This document shows, piece by piece, positions 1 to 10,300 of a stretch of 64,000 nt of DNA. The position numbers and the translations under genes were made by a program. Position 1 is the stretch's first letter; each line of letters begins with the position of its first letter. A model generated the notes under the pieces. That model was given only the letters and a program-made list of their open reading frames with translations, ran no database searches and was not told where the DNA came from. The stretch lies in contig CM076959.1 of the NCBI GenBank assembly GCA_039566865.1, positions 6,245,501-6,309,500 on the forward strand, written 5' to 3'. This DNA is from Aurelia coerulea. Its lineage: Eukaryota > Cnidaria > Scyphozoa > Semaeostomeae > Ulmaridae.

Positions 1-540
1 TGCAAGTCTTTATGTTAATGGTCACTGGGTAGTCATTGTCTTTTGCTCCTTGTGGTCCCGTCCCTGTAGTGTTGTATAGTTTGTAAAGTAATTAGAAAGT
101 ATAGTAGGATGTAGATGTAACATGTACTGTATCATTTTAAACGAATACAAAAAAATAAAAAGAGATCATACGTGGTGGTTGCTCTACAGACTAGCTTTAC
201 CATAACAAAACGGATATGTTTGATATTTTAATCATGAAAGTAAAGTATAATATGCAGATCATCTACATAATAATCTCCATCCCAAGAAACCCCATATATT
301 TACGGCAAAAGATTATAATCGAGGATTCACTCCTCTGCGGAGGATCAAATTCTGAGCTGTTGTTTCCAACCCCATAAAATAATTGGATGAAACAAATGGC
401 AATCAATTTTGTAGTATAGAACAGACGTCAAAGGAAGGATTTATGTAAAAAGATCAATTTAGGCAGAGAAATCCAGTGGGAGACAAAATTGAGACACTAG
501 GAACTGTACTAAATTCAGCAAAGCCTTGCCTCCCTTTCTT
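1..540. repeat. Direct repeat, copy A (truncated by window edge)
   Basis: This block is nearly identical to 2130-2670 in the same orientation, with only scattered substitutions and small indels in A runs. Similarity stops sharply after the shared CTTTCTT. No coding potential is evident. The copy may extend upstream of the window. It could be one long terminal repeat of a small element or one unit of a tandem duplication. I saw no clear primer-binding site, polypurine tract or TG...CA ends, so the LTR reading is not supported. Confidence 0.85.
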
Positions 541-2129
541 CGCATTTGGATGGCAAATTGAGCATTTGGTTTTTTTTTTGTTTATCATGTACCGTATTCT
601 TTCATAGATCACCCTTCTCTTCCTTTAAATTCGGGGTTTGGTTCCACTGCATCCCTTGCATCTGTCATGCTAATTTGTCCTGATTGGAACGCTTTTGGAA
701 ATAATTCCATCAATCGATCATCGCTCTCCTCATTTTGGTTTGTTTCTTTTCCTTCATTGCTGGGTTTCTCATAGCCCCTCTCAGGAAGCTGCTAGCTTTG
801 GCAGACGTTTGCTTTTATGAATCAATAAAATAAATGTTCTCAGCAGTTTTTACTGAATGGTTCATCAGAGTTGCCAACTTTCCCCTTCTTTCAGGATTAT
901 CTCTGTGCACTGTAGTGACAGACGATTTCCTTATTAGCGAGCATTCATGTGCTTACCGACACACAGTGATCCAGATTGTCAAAAATTATGAAATAAATAC
1001 CAAAACACAAATAGTTGCAAATGCAAAAATTTTCAAATCTACCACAGAGAGGACACTTTGAGCTATACAGAACAAAAATCCGTATAGAAATTGGACTAAC
1101 GACTGCAGAGAAATTGCACTTTGAAGTTGACAAAAATGGCCAGGCCATGTTTTTGTTTACATTTCCGGTGTATCACTTTTGAAATGGGCCTAAACCAACA
1201 ATTTCAAATTTTCATTTCTCCAGTTGTATTCGTCCGATTTCAATAAACTGTTTTTCAAATTGACCCTCAATGTCTGCGCAATTATACAACGTATCAGTTC
1301 TATGAATTTACATCAATGTATTTGTTTATTTGGCATATATTTATCGAGGGGTATTTTTAGCAGTAGAGCTACACGAGACCCCTAAATTTCTTCTTTCCTG
1401 GTGCAAACAAAAAAAGTGAGGAAAAAAGAGTCTTAAAAACTCATTTCGCACTAAACTTCAGGTATCGGTGAAGGTTTCTGCCAAAGGGTTCGTTCAGATT
1501 CGTACAGGTAAAAGTGTTATAGCTGATAAAAAAAATCGAGTCATTTAGGCCCATGCATGCTATTTTCTGTCATTTTCCGTGATTAGAATGTATGTTTTGT
1601 TTCTGGGTGGTTCTATTGCATAATTTTCGTTTTAATTGCACAGCTGTAACAGCGAGGGTCTCAATTCTAAATAAAAAGAAAAATTATGTCATTACCTAAC
1701 AAGACTATTAGCATTTACGTGGATCAAACGTAGTCTAGCCAACAAGCATTTTATGTCTACGACTTGGGGACACAAGGACTAAGTGCGAACTCGACGGTTT
1801 GATCTATTATTTATAGTTCATTTTTTCGTGTTTGGAAAAAGAGTTTCTTTATGGTTTGATACAAAGAAAGTCTCATTCTCACATGCCTGAATTTGTCGCT
1901 TCAATGGATCGTGTCCAGCATGGGCAATATCTGGTGCAAATTTGATGAGCATCCAGACAAAGGGCCATGATTTACGGACACAGAAATTTTTTGCAGTCTG
2001 CAAGCAAAAGTTCCTCTAAATTTTCAGATGTACTTGTTCCACAAAAACTCTAATTGGATTATAAACCAAGAGGTTTTCTTTGAAGTGACAGTTTCAGTCT
2101 TCTAAATTGTTTATGTGGTTGCTATTTTT
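541..2129. other. Spacer between direct repeats, no gene recognised
   Basis: The longest open frames are under 80 codons and look like chance. The sequence is AT-rich with no recognisable protein motif. If the flanking 540-bp repeats are LTRs, this would be a 1.6-kb non-coding interior, but nothing seen here proves that. Confidence 0.5.
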
Positions 2130-2670
2130 TGCATGTCTTTATGTTAATGGTCACTGGGTAGTCATTGTCTTTTGCTCCTTGTGGTCCCGTCCCTGTAGTG
2201 TTGTATAGTTTGTAAAGTAATTAGAAAGTATAGTAGGATGTAGATGTAACATGTATTGTATCATTTTAAACGAATACAAAAAATAAAAAGAGATCATGCG
2301 TGGTGGTTGCTCTACCGACTAGCTTTACCATAACAAAACGGATATGTTTGATATTTTAATCATGAAAGTAAAGTATAATATGCAGATCATCTACATAATA
2401 ATCTCCATCCCAAGAAACCCCATAGATTTACGGCAAATGATTATAATCGAGGATTCACTCCTCTACGGAGGATCAAATTCTGAGCTGTTGTTTCCAGCCC
2501 CATAAAATAATTGGATGAAACAAATGGCACTCAATTTTGTAGTATAGAACAGACATCAAAGGAAGGATTTATGTAAAAAAAAATCAATTTAGGCAGAGAA
2601 ATCCAGCGGGAGCCAAAATTGAGACACTAGGAACTGTACTAAATTCAGCAAAGCCTTGCCTCACTTTCTT
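2130..2670. repeat. Direct repeat, copy B
   Basis: Second copy of the opening repeat, about 2130 bp downstream. Differences are a few point changes (for example CTCTGCGG versus CTCTACGG) and one or two extra A residues, so the duplication is fairly recent. Confidence 0.85.
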
Positions 2671-3402
2671 GTTTGAAACAACCCAATTCATAGAGTTTCT
2701 AGAGAAACCCATTATCTTGCCTTCTTTAGGAACCCGCCAACCCTGCAACGTTTTGGGGTTTTCAAAATTTTAAAACTCTGATTGGTTAGCTGCCCCTGCA
2801 AAAGTACTTTGAAGAAACTTTAAGATTTTCAAACGCACACAAAATTCATTGATGATACATATTCAAAAGAACCATCATAATAGAACAGAGACACATTGAA
2901 GAAAGCTTTCAATTAAACTTTGCTTCTTGTGAATTTATTAAAAATTCGTTAACTTTTCAATTCATATCAACGTTGTTGCATTAAAACCCAAAAGTTCTTT
3001 GGACGGAAAAGTTTCGGATAAAAACGTAATACAAAAAAGGATATAGTTATTATTTATCAAATCTTTTGCATGTATAGAATAAACCTAATGTTAACCAAAG
3101 AACAACACTGAATGCTTCAAATGGAAATTTCATAAGCAAAAATATAAACAAAGAATGTTCGATGTTTTTCAAAGGTGATTAAACAAAAAACTTGCCGAGA
3201 AAATTTTGCAGGAAATTTTGACCGTCCGAAGCTTTTTAGATCTTAATGTGTACTGTACTTGTTACAAGTCTTAATTAAAACTACGAATGCAAAATTATAA
3301 AGCGTTATCAACAATTCCATTCTGATTTACAACTGATTACGACTTATCAGTGGTCATACAAGGGAAGAAGAAAGTCAAAACATGTACTGTCAATACACTC
3401 AT
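2671..3402. other. Intergenic stretch, nothing recognised
   Basis: AT-rich sequence without a supported gene, RNA or repeat boundary. It ends at the 8-bp target-site duplication of the large transposon. Confidence 0.5.
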
Positions 3403-3462
3403 TTCTTTAGCCTGGTGGGTGCAATTCAATAGTAGAAGGTACACCACGCTCGTCCATACCAT

Positions 3463-4101
3463 TTCATAGAATACCCTTTTCTCTGACTTTCCAGTTGGCA
3501 AAAAGACCCCTTATCACGGAAAATGTTCGAAGAGACCCCCCTTTAAAAGAATATCACTGAACTCGGAAGAAACTTTCAATGTACACATACTAGCTCTGAG
3601 AGAAAGGTTTGGGATTGCTTCACTTTGTTAATATTCACTTAACTGACATCTCTTTATTAGGAAACAGTACAATCCCATAAAAACTGGGGTATCAAATGGT
3701 TTGAGGCCAGGTAAAATTTATTCTATTATGACCTCGAGTTTATCAGCAAACCTAGTTTTGTTTTGTATCTTCCACCAGTCATGACGTAAAAATGGGGGGG
3801 GGGCTCTATCCTGGATTCCCGTTACGTACATACGCATTGAATACCTGGTGCTCTAAAAACTTCAACAATATTGCGTGGCTTTTCAAAGTCAAAGCACTGG
3901 TTGTAAGCAGACATAGCTGACTTTGAAGATCAACATCGTGCAAACAAAAATGAAAAAGGCTAATGCAAACAACAAAGGCTGTCCTAACGTTCAGATAGCT
4001 ACGTAACCGGTTTAAGAAAACTGTTTCGAAGTTTCTGGGACATCAGGAACAAACATGAAAACTAACGGAACTTACTTCAAATTCAATACATGATTATACT
4101 A
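3463..4101. other. Left subterminal region of outer transposon
   Basis: Non-coding sequence between the left terminal repeat and the first nested MITE. It includes a run of nine G near 3795. No gene or RNA was recognised. Confidence 0.5.
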
Positions 4102-4720
4102 CCGGGTGAGCCAGAAAAAAGTTCCCACTTTTGAAAATTCATAGCATCAAGAGTACTTAATGGATTGGAATGAATCAATATTTGCTTGACAGCCAAAAGA
4201 TCGAAGTATTTTTGTGATTTTTCTCACGTTCTTACGAGCATTGGAAGAATTGGTAAATTCAAGTTTACAAAAACTTGATGGTTGCAAAATGACTGAAAAG
4301 GGCCTAAACTGCTTGATCAAATCATAAAGGACTCCTCGCTCAGAACAACAGAGAAAATACAATTTCTCATGGGTGAGAGATATCGTCTGCACTGTATTGC
4401 CATGGGATTGAAAATCTTTAGTATCTGTTTGAGAATCTATGTCTCTTGAGAGAGGTGAAACGCATGTGCGTATTGTTCTGTGTGGGGAGAGTCCTAACGA
4501 TTTGATCAAGTGTTTTAGGCCTTTTTCTGTCATTTTGCTGCCATGAAAGTTTTGTAAAGTTGAATTTACCTATATTTGCAGTGCTCGTAAGAAGACGAGA
4601 AAAATCACAAAAATACTTTGATCTTTTGGCTTTCAACTAGAATTTGAATCATTCAAATCCATGAAGTACTTGTGGTGCTACGAATTTTAGAAAGTGGGAA
4701 CTTTTTTCTGGCTCACCCGG
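4102..4720. mobile_element. Foldback MITE, CCGGGTGAGCC termini, TA target
   Basis: The ends are CCGGGTGAGCCAGAAAAAAG and its inverted copy, each flanked by TA, as in Tc1/mariner-type elements. Most of the interior is also inverted, so the 619-bp element could fold into one long imperfect hairpin. Open frames inside it are mirror shadows of this palindrome. It lies downstream of the outer transposase gene. Confidence 0.9.
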
Positions 4721-4725
4721 TAAAG

Positions 4726-4878
4726 AAGATGGCAGTGGGAACTGTTTACCAACATGCCCTGAATTTGCATTACTTGTTTGCATCCTTATAGGATCTATAG
4801 GATTTCATGATTCATCTCAACTTCATGATATCAACGCAGTGCATCTTGATAAAAAGTTCCTCACCACAACCTTTGGCG
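4726..4878. mobile_element. Short MITE related to the one at 11385
   Basis: It starts AAGATGG and ends in a rough inverted copy (AAGTTCCTCACCACAACCTTTG). Both ends and the internal words (TTTACCAACATG, CAGTGCATCTTG) match the element at 11385-11515. This copy is decayed and its exact ends are uncertain. Confidence 0.5.
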
Positions 4879-4954
4879 TTAATACTCATTGATATGGTCT
4901 ATATATCGAAAAATCATATTAAACAAACGAACCCATGAGAACCACTCCCAATAG

Positions 4955-5849
4955 TTATTGATATGGATAAAAAATCTCTCGTCTTTTCCTTCCAGATTTC
5001 CTATTACCATCACTTGAGCTTGACCCCTGACTCTCAACCTCAATAATGACTCTGCCTGCAACAGGACTTGAAATGTCACGTTCTTTTCGTTTGCCATCAC
5101 CCTTTTTTTTCCGTGTGCTTCTCTCGGCAACGTTTTGAAGAAATTCCTCCAAAACCTTCGAATCATTGATATCTAAGACAAATTGTTCACTGTCTTGTAT
5201 TTGCAATCTAACCTTTGTAATTATGTCTTTAACAGTGTATTCCTCTAAACTGGATTTCACGCCGTAGGAATACTGGTCATTTTCTTCTTTATTGTATCGA
5301 TTGCATAGGATCTTTAGCTTTGGATATCTCTCTGTGTTGTCTAAGGATACTGGCTTTCGATACTCCACTGTACTCTTGGCCTGATTTCTCATTCGAATGA
5401 CCCTTCCAAGTATAACTTTTCCCTTATTCTTTTCATATATTGCAACATCATCGAACAGAGACAGCTGGTCTCTGTTTGCAGTTTCTGTAGGGTTTTTGTG
5501 ATGAACAGCTGTTTTGCTCTTTATCCTTTTGAGTCGGTCAGTCGATATCCCAGCTGGGTTAGAATTCAAAGAAGCTACAACTGTTGATTTATGGACTTCG
5601 CCAATACCCTTTATCTTCATAGTTATCTTCACTTTCCTGTTCTCAGTAAAAGTGCTAGCAAGGGCTGCATCACGATGCTCTGTTGTTTCCCCTATATTTT
5701 CATCTTCATTTGTTTGGTCCTGGTCACATATTCCTCTTAGATGCAATGCAACTTCCGGATACTGTTCTATGAAATTTTCTTCAGTGGAGGAAAAAACTTC
5801 ATTTACTGAAACATCAGAATCAATTGCTTGAGTTCCAGGAGCTGAATCC
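4955..5849 (-). pseudogene. C-terminal part of outer transposase, cut off by insertion
   Basis: About 297 residues, lysine- and serine-rich, ending in basic runs (KKKGDGKRK, GRKRR) that look like nuclear-localisation or DNA-binding tails. There is no in-frame ATG at its upstream edge. The frame enters directly from the TSD AACGTA at 5850-5855. When the 5856-15469 insert and one TSD copy are ignored, it continues in frame from the 15470-17862 frame, giving about 1095 residues after the UGA. It is therefore the natural 3' end of that gene, not a separate gene. The function of this tail is unknown to me. It is probably untranslated in the present allele, because the upstream frame stops inside the insert's TIR. 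Confidence 0.8.
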
Positions 5850-5855
5850 AACGTA

Positions 5856-6285
5856 TATGGTTGATTATTTGTGGCAAAATTAAATTATTCACGTTCACAA
5901 GTTTTATCATTTACATTCTCTACTTTTTCATTCATATGCACTTGTTTTTCATTCACATTTACCACTATTTTCCTTCATATTCACCACTTTTCCATTCACA
6001 TTCATGATTTTATTCGTTTATGCTCATACTGTTTTGAGTTCACATGCACGTATTTTCTTTTCATATTCATCCGATTTTCATTTACATTCTTGAATAAATT
6101 TTTCATATTCACAATGTTTTGATCATGTTCAACCTTCTGTGTATTTATCCACAAATATCCAATAACCATTATCAACCTCGTTTTTCTATGCACATTCATG
6201 CCAACAGAAAGTTCCCGGATCCTTTTAAAAAAGCGTTCTGGCTTTTTCCAAAAGCGTTCTGGCTTTTTCCAAAAGCGTTCCAGCT
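5856..6285 (+). repeat. Left terminal inverted repeat with 21-bp minisatellite
   Basis: The outer 350 bp match the right TIR almost base for base. The inner edge holds about three copies of a 21-bp unit containing AAAGCGTTCTGG, against about nine in the right TIR. Such subterminal arrays often act as transposase-binding sites, but that role is inferred here. Translation of the TIR yields the same chance peptide in both copies, which is not a gene. Confidence 0.9.
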
Positions 6286-6422
6286 TTTCAGGGCCTTTCG
6301 GGATGTGGTCTGGTCCGCGTTCTTACATGCACATAATGGCCAAAGCAGTAGTGAAAAAAGGAACTCGAGCAATAAATCTAATAAGAGACCTGCTTTTGGC
6401 GCCAATCAAAGAAACGCAAAAA

Positions 6423-8178
6423 ATGGCTGCCAACAACGAGAACACTTGGGAAGAGTATTTCCAACAGCTACTGGGACTAACTGCTGATGTGGAAAATCGT
6501 AACCAAGATGGGTTAGATATGCTTCAAGGTCGTGTTACTTTGGCACTGGAAAGTCTTCATCATGTGTATGCTGGTTTAAATGATGAAAGAAAGCCACTGA
6601 TATTAGAGATCCTGCAAAATTTTGAGATCTTTTATCAGATGTTAGAAAGGGAAGTACAACGTCAAGCAGTGAATCCACGCCTGGCTATATTCCAGACAAC
6701 AGTGAAAACGATTCAGAGAGGCGTTGGACGCCCCAAGATAGTATTGGACCCCGATACAATAATTTCTTTCCGTGACATTGGTTTCAACTGGAAGGAAATT
6801 TCATCAATGTTACTTGTTTCCCGTTGGACGCTAGCAAGGAGAGTTCGTGAACTGGGTTTAGAGGAAGTCACTGGCTATTCCACAATTTTGGACCAAGAGC
6901 TTGATAATTATGTGATTGAATGCCGACGGGCCCATGGACAGTATTGTGGCCGTTCCATAGTTGCTGGCTATTTGCAATCAAAAGGTTTTCGGGTGCAGCA
7001 GAAACGTATCATAGATGCACTCGTTCGTGTGGACCCAGAAGGATCAAGGATAAGGTGGGCAAGTCTGGTAAAACGGAGGCGATATTCTGTACCAGGACCA
7101 AACAGCTTGTGGCATATAGATGGGCACCACAGTCTGATCTCATGGGGTTTTGTCATTCATGGTGCGATTGATGGGCATTCTCGGTTGATCGTCTTTCTAA
7201 ACTGCTCTACCAACAACAGGAAGGAAACTGTGCATGATTTATTTCAAGAGGCTGTGGCAAACTTTGGCATCCCATCTCGAATAAGAACTGACAAAGGTGG
7301 GGAGAATGTCATGGTATGGGAAGAAATGGAACATTTGAGAGGACCAAATCGCGGAAGTTACATAGCAGGGTCCTCCACACGGAATCAGCGCATTGAGCGC
7401 TTATGGAGAGACGTTTGGATGTGCATATGCCACGAGTACTATTACTTATTTCAGGCAATGGAGACCGAGGGTGGGTATAACCAAATGTTGGTGTGTTTTG
7501 TTGCTAATTTGAATAAAAAAATTAAAGTCATAAATTAATGATACTGACCGTCATCCTTAATATGAAGAAGGAAAAATGGTAGGAAGGGTTGTAAAAGTTC
7601 TGGAAAGATCCATCTTCAGTTGTTTTGTAAAGAGTTTATCCCCACTTTTGTTCCAACTGTCCAAATAAATTTCATTAATTTTGAAGATTGGCACTTTAAT
7701 ATAATGTTTTCATGTTTATCTTTCACAAAGAGAATCAATAACAGTTTCAATTTATATTCCAGGCCTGCTTGATTGTGAAAATCACAAACACATGTTCCTT
7801 CTGCACTATATTTTCCTACCAAGACTGAACGAAGTAATTGCCAGCTTCCGTGTTAGTTGGAATAAGCATCCATTGAGGACAGAGGGTAACTGGTCACCTG
7901 AGCGGATCTGGTTAAATGGTATGATCGATAAACGAAACAGGCATCAGTGTCAAGTGGCTGATGTGCATGAACAAATAGGTGAAGATGATCTTGCTTGGTA
8001 TGGGGTTGATCCTCAGGGTCCAATTCCAGGGGATGATGCTCCCCCACAAGTTGACTTAGATGGTGTCAGGAGTCCTTTTACTCCTGAAGAGATGGCCCAA
8101 CTACAGCAGATAGATGTATTAAGAGAGTCAAATTGTTATGGACTCGACATCTTCAATGAAGCTATAAGCCTTATTTAA
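6423..8178 (+). CDS. DDE integrase/transposase (rve fold), two exons
   Basis: Exons run 6423-7470 and 7763-8178 with GT-AG borders and join in frame (G|GC) to give 487 residues. The start is the ATG before AANNEN; upstream ATGs in the same frame lie in the TIR minisatellite. A helical N-terminal third precedes a helix-turn-helix-like segment (GRPKIVLD...FRDIGFNWKEISSMLLVSRWTL), then the RNase H integrase core. Likely catalytic residues are D233 (WHIDGHH), D290 (RTDKGGEN) and E325 (NQRIERLWRD), the last two 35 apart as in IS3/retroviral-type integrases. The C-terminal exon keeps the family signature of WNKHPLRTEGNWSPERIW type. It should cut and join the element's TIRs in the nucleus. It appears intact and is the best candidate for the mover of 5856-15469. 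Confidence 0.9.
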
Positions 8179-8245
8179 CTGATAACAAACATGAACACAC
8201 CACAACCAATATCTGCGTTCAAAGTTTCCAATGGCATAATAAACA

Positions 8246-8672
8246 CCCGGGGGGGGGGGGGGGGTACTCATATATTTTTCAGTACGGGGACGTGCCGCCG
8301 AACAGGGTATCATTTTCAGGATTCCTACTCCGGGACAGGGTATCACTTTTGTATGGTCGGCTCCATATTTTGTATAATTGACTACGTATCGTCGTTTTAA
8401 GCCATTTGCACTCCGCGAATATGATTTAAATCATTTGGATCGCAACATTTCCGCATTTTCTGATAGATTTCGATCAAATTTTTATCAAATTCCCAGGGAA
8501 GGCTACAATTTTGTATGAAGAAACCCAAGAATAGGGTATTGTTTTTAAAGTTTTACTCCGGGACAGGGTATCATTTTCGGGAATTTTACTCCGGGACAGG
8601 GTGCCTTTTCAGATTTTCCAGCGGCACGTCCCCGTATTTTCGTAAATCAAGTACCCCCCCCCCCCCCCCGGG
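8246..8672. mobile_element. G-tract foldback MITE, 8-bp TSD
   Basis: It begins CCC followed by about 17 G and GTACTCATATATTTTTC, and ends with the inverted arrangement. It is flanked by exact 8-bp TSDs AATAAACA (8238-8245 and 8673-8680). The inside has repeated GGGACAGGGTATCA-type words facing inward. It lies just downstream of the integrase stop, so it may fall in that gene's 3' UTR. An 8-bp TSD suggests hAT-type mobilisation, but no transposase is present. Confidence 0.9.
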
Positions 8673-8680
8673 AATAAACA

Positions 8681-9575
8681 TAACAGAACATAAGCGCAAT
8701 GCAGCAACAACGAATCTTGCTTAATATGTTAGACCTCAACATCCCAACAGAAATGCATCCTGCTGAAAGATGCATTAAGAACATTTCTGTGCAAAAGCAT
8801 ATAAAGTATAACTCTACCCGGTATCCCAGAAAAGTATAAGCATCGCAGCAGTTCCTGCAAAGGTGCCTTTGGTTTAAAAATTTTTTGAGATGAAGCCTAA
8901 ACTCATATTTTGCGACCTTGCATGTCCAAATTGGGTTTACATGCGCAGAGTAATTCACTTAGAAAGGCAACATTTCCAAGGCAGCGCAAGACAGAAATTT
9001 TGGTTATTGAATTATGCGTTACAATCAACTGTACGGCAATTGTAAAAATATTTTAAGGCAGCCCCACAAAACGTTATTTTTGGATTTTTGTTGAGCTATG
9101 AAATTGAAATACTTTTTCACTAATTCAAAAGCCCAAGAACATGACTGAGCAATCACAATTATGGAAACAAAGGGTGAGAAATTTCCTTTGGTAGTAGAAG
9201 ACACTGTTCCTATTCGTTCAGTGTAGCTAATTGTTTTCTTAATATTTCTCAAATTAATATTAAAGTTTAATTGATCACAATTTTTAATTTTAATGGCTGA
9301 TCCAATTCAAAACTACCTCCAACTTATGCCTTAGGTAGTAGCAGCAAAATTCAATAAATAACCATATGTTGTAGGATGCCTCATAAATTCACGATAGGAC
9401 TTGCCATTTTGCATGACATGGATGTTTACATTTGCTCATTGAACTTAACAAAATTGATGTACTTTGTTGGGTTTTATAAATATTCTCCACCCAAGAAATA
9501 TTTACATTTTGGAAACACTCCAAAAATACTGTATAGGCAAATACTGTATCTGCAAAACTGTAGATCCTGACTTTC
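8681..9575. other. Gap between integrase and next MITE, nothing recognised
   Basis: AT-rich sequence inside the inner transposon, between the convergent integrase and HECT genes. No coding or RNA feature could be supported. Confidence 0.4.
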
Positions 9576-9577
9576 TA

Positions 9578-10167
9578 CCGGGTGTCCCAAAAAAAGGTAA
9601 CAGATTTGGTTGGGGCTAGGGATAAGAATTTAAGTCGAATCGATCCCGAATACGTTTTGAAATATTCTTCGATAGTTAACTTGAAGATTAATGCCTTGTT
9701 TGTTGATATTGGTGGTTCAAGAGTTGGAATATTAATCATGAAAGTCCAAATTTGCGTTCACCTCCAAACCAGAGCTTTTGGTTTTGGCCTAAACTGCAAA
9801 GGTGCTGGTCAGGGGAATCTCCTCAGTCATAGAGTTTTTTTTAACAAGGATCCGCCCTGTTTGGGATTTCTATTAAAAAATGTTCCTAAGCACGAGATTT
9901 CTTGCTTTTACTTCCCTATGATTTAGGAGATTCCAACACCCAGCGTGTTAACAGCTTACGAACCCAAAAGCTCTGGTTTGGAGTTGGAGGCAAATTTGGA
10001 CATTTAAGATTGATACTTCAACTCTCAGTTCACTAATATCAACAAATGAGGTTTCTATGTTCAATTTGACTATGGGGATTATCTTAGAAATTATTGCAGA
10101 TTGCTTAAAGCTAAATTCTTTTTGTTACGCAGGATAAAATCTGTTACCTTTTTTTTGGGACACCCGG
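9578..10167. mobile_element. MITE with CCGGGTGTCCC termini, TA target
   Basis: The inverted ends CCGGGTGTCCCAAAAAAAGG and its reverse complement are flanked by TA. Subterminal parts (GGTAACAGATTTGGTTGGG, TTCAACTCTC) and the interior are also inverted. The same family recurs at 38263-39227. Short open frames inside are not genes. Confidence 0.9.
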
Positions 10168-10300
10168 TACTATCAACCTGGATGATCCACCTTCAAGTTG
10201 ACAATGTTTCGTCTTTGCCTTCAAATCGATAATAGCTGTACTAGCATGGGACTATCAGCTCAAAATAATTGAAAACAGATCAAATGTGTTTTTGCTGTCT

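Noticed and set aside
834..1148. Opposed 75- and 67-codon frames
   Set aside because: Short, overlapping on both strands, no domain signature, in AT-rich DNA.
4147..4636. Two overlapping minus-strand frames of 128 and 72 codons
   Set aside because: They share peptides because the MITE is a palindrome; no protein family is evident.
4879..5166. 95-codon minus-strand frame
   Set aside because: Overlaps the C-terminus of the outer transposase in another frame; shadow.
5871..6122. Open frame for a hydrophobic Phe/Ile/His-rich protein, also present at 15203-15454
   Set aside because: It is the translation of the TIR, present in both inverted copies because the TIR is duplicated. No conserved protein features.
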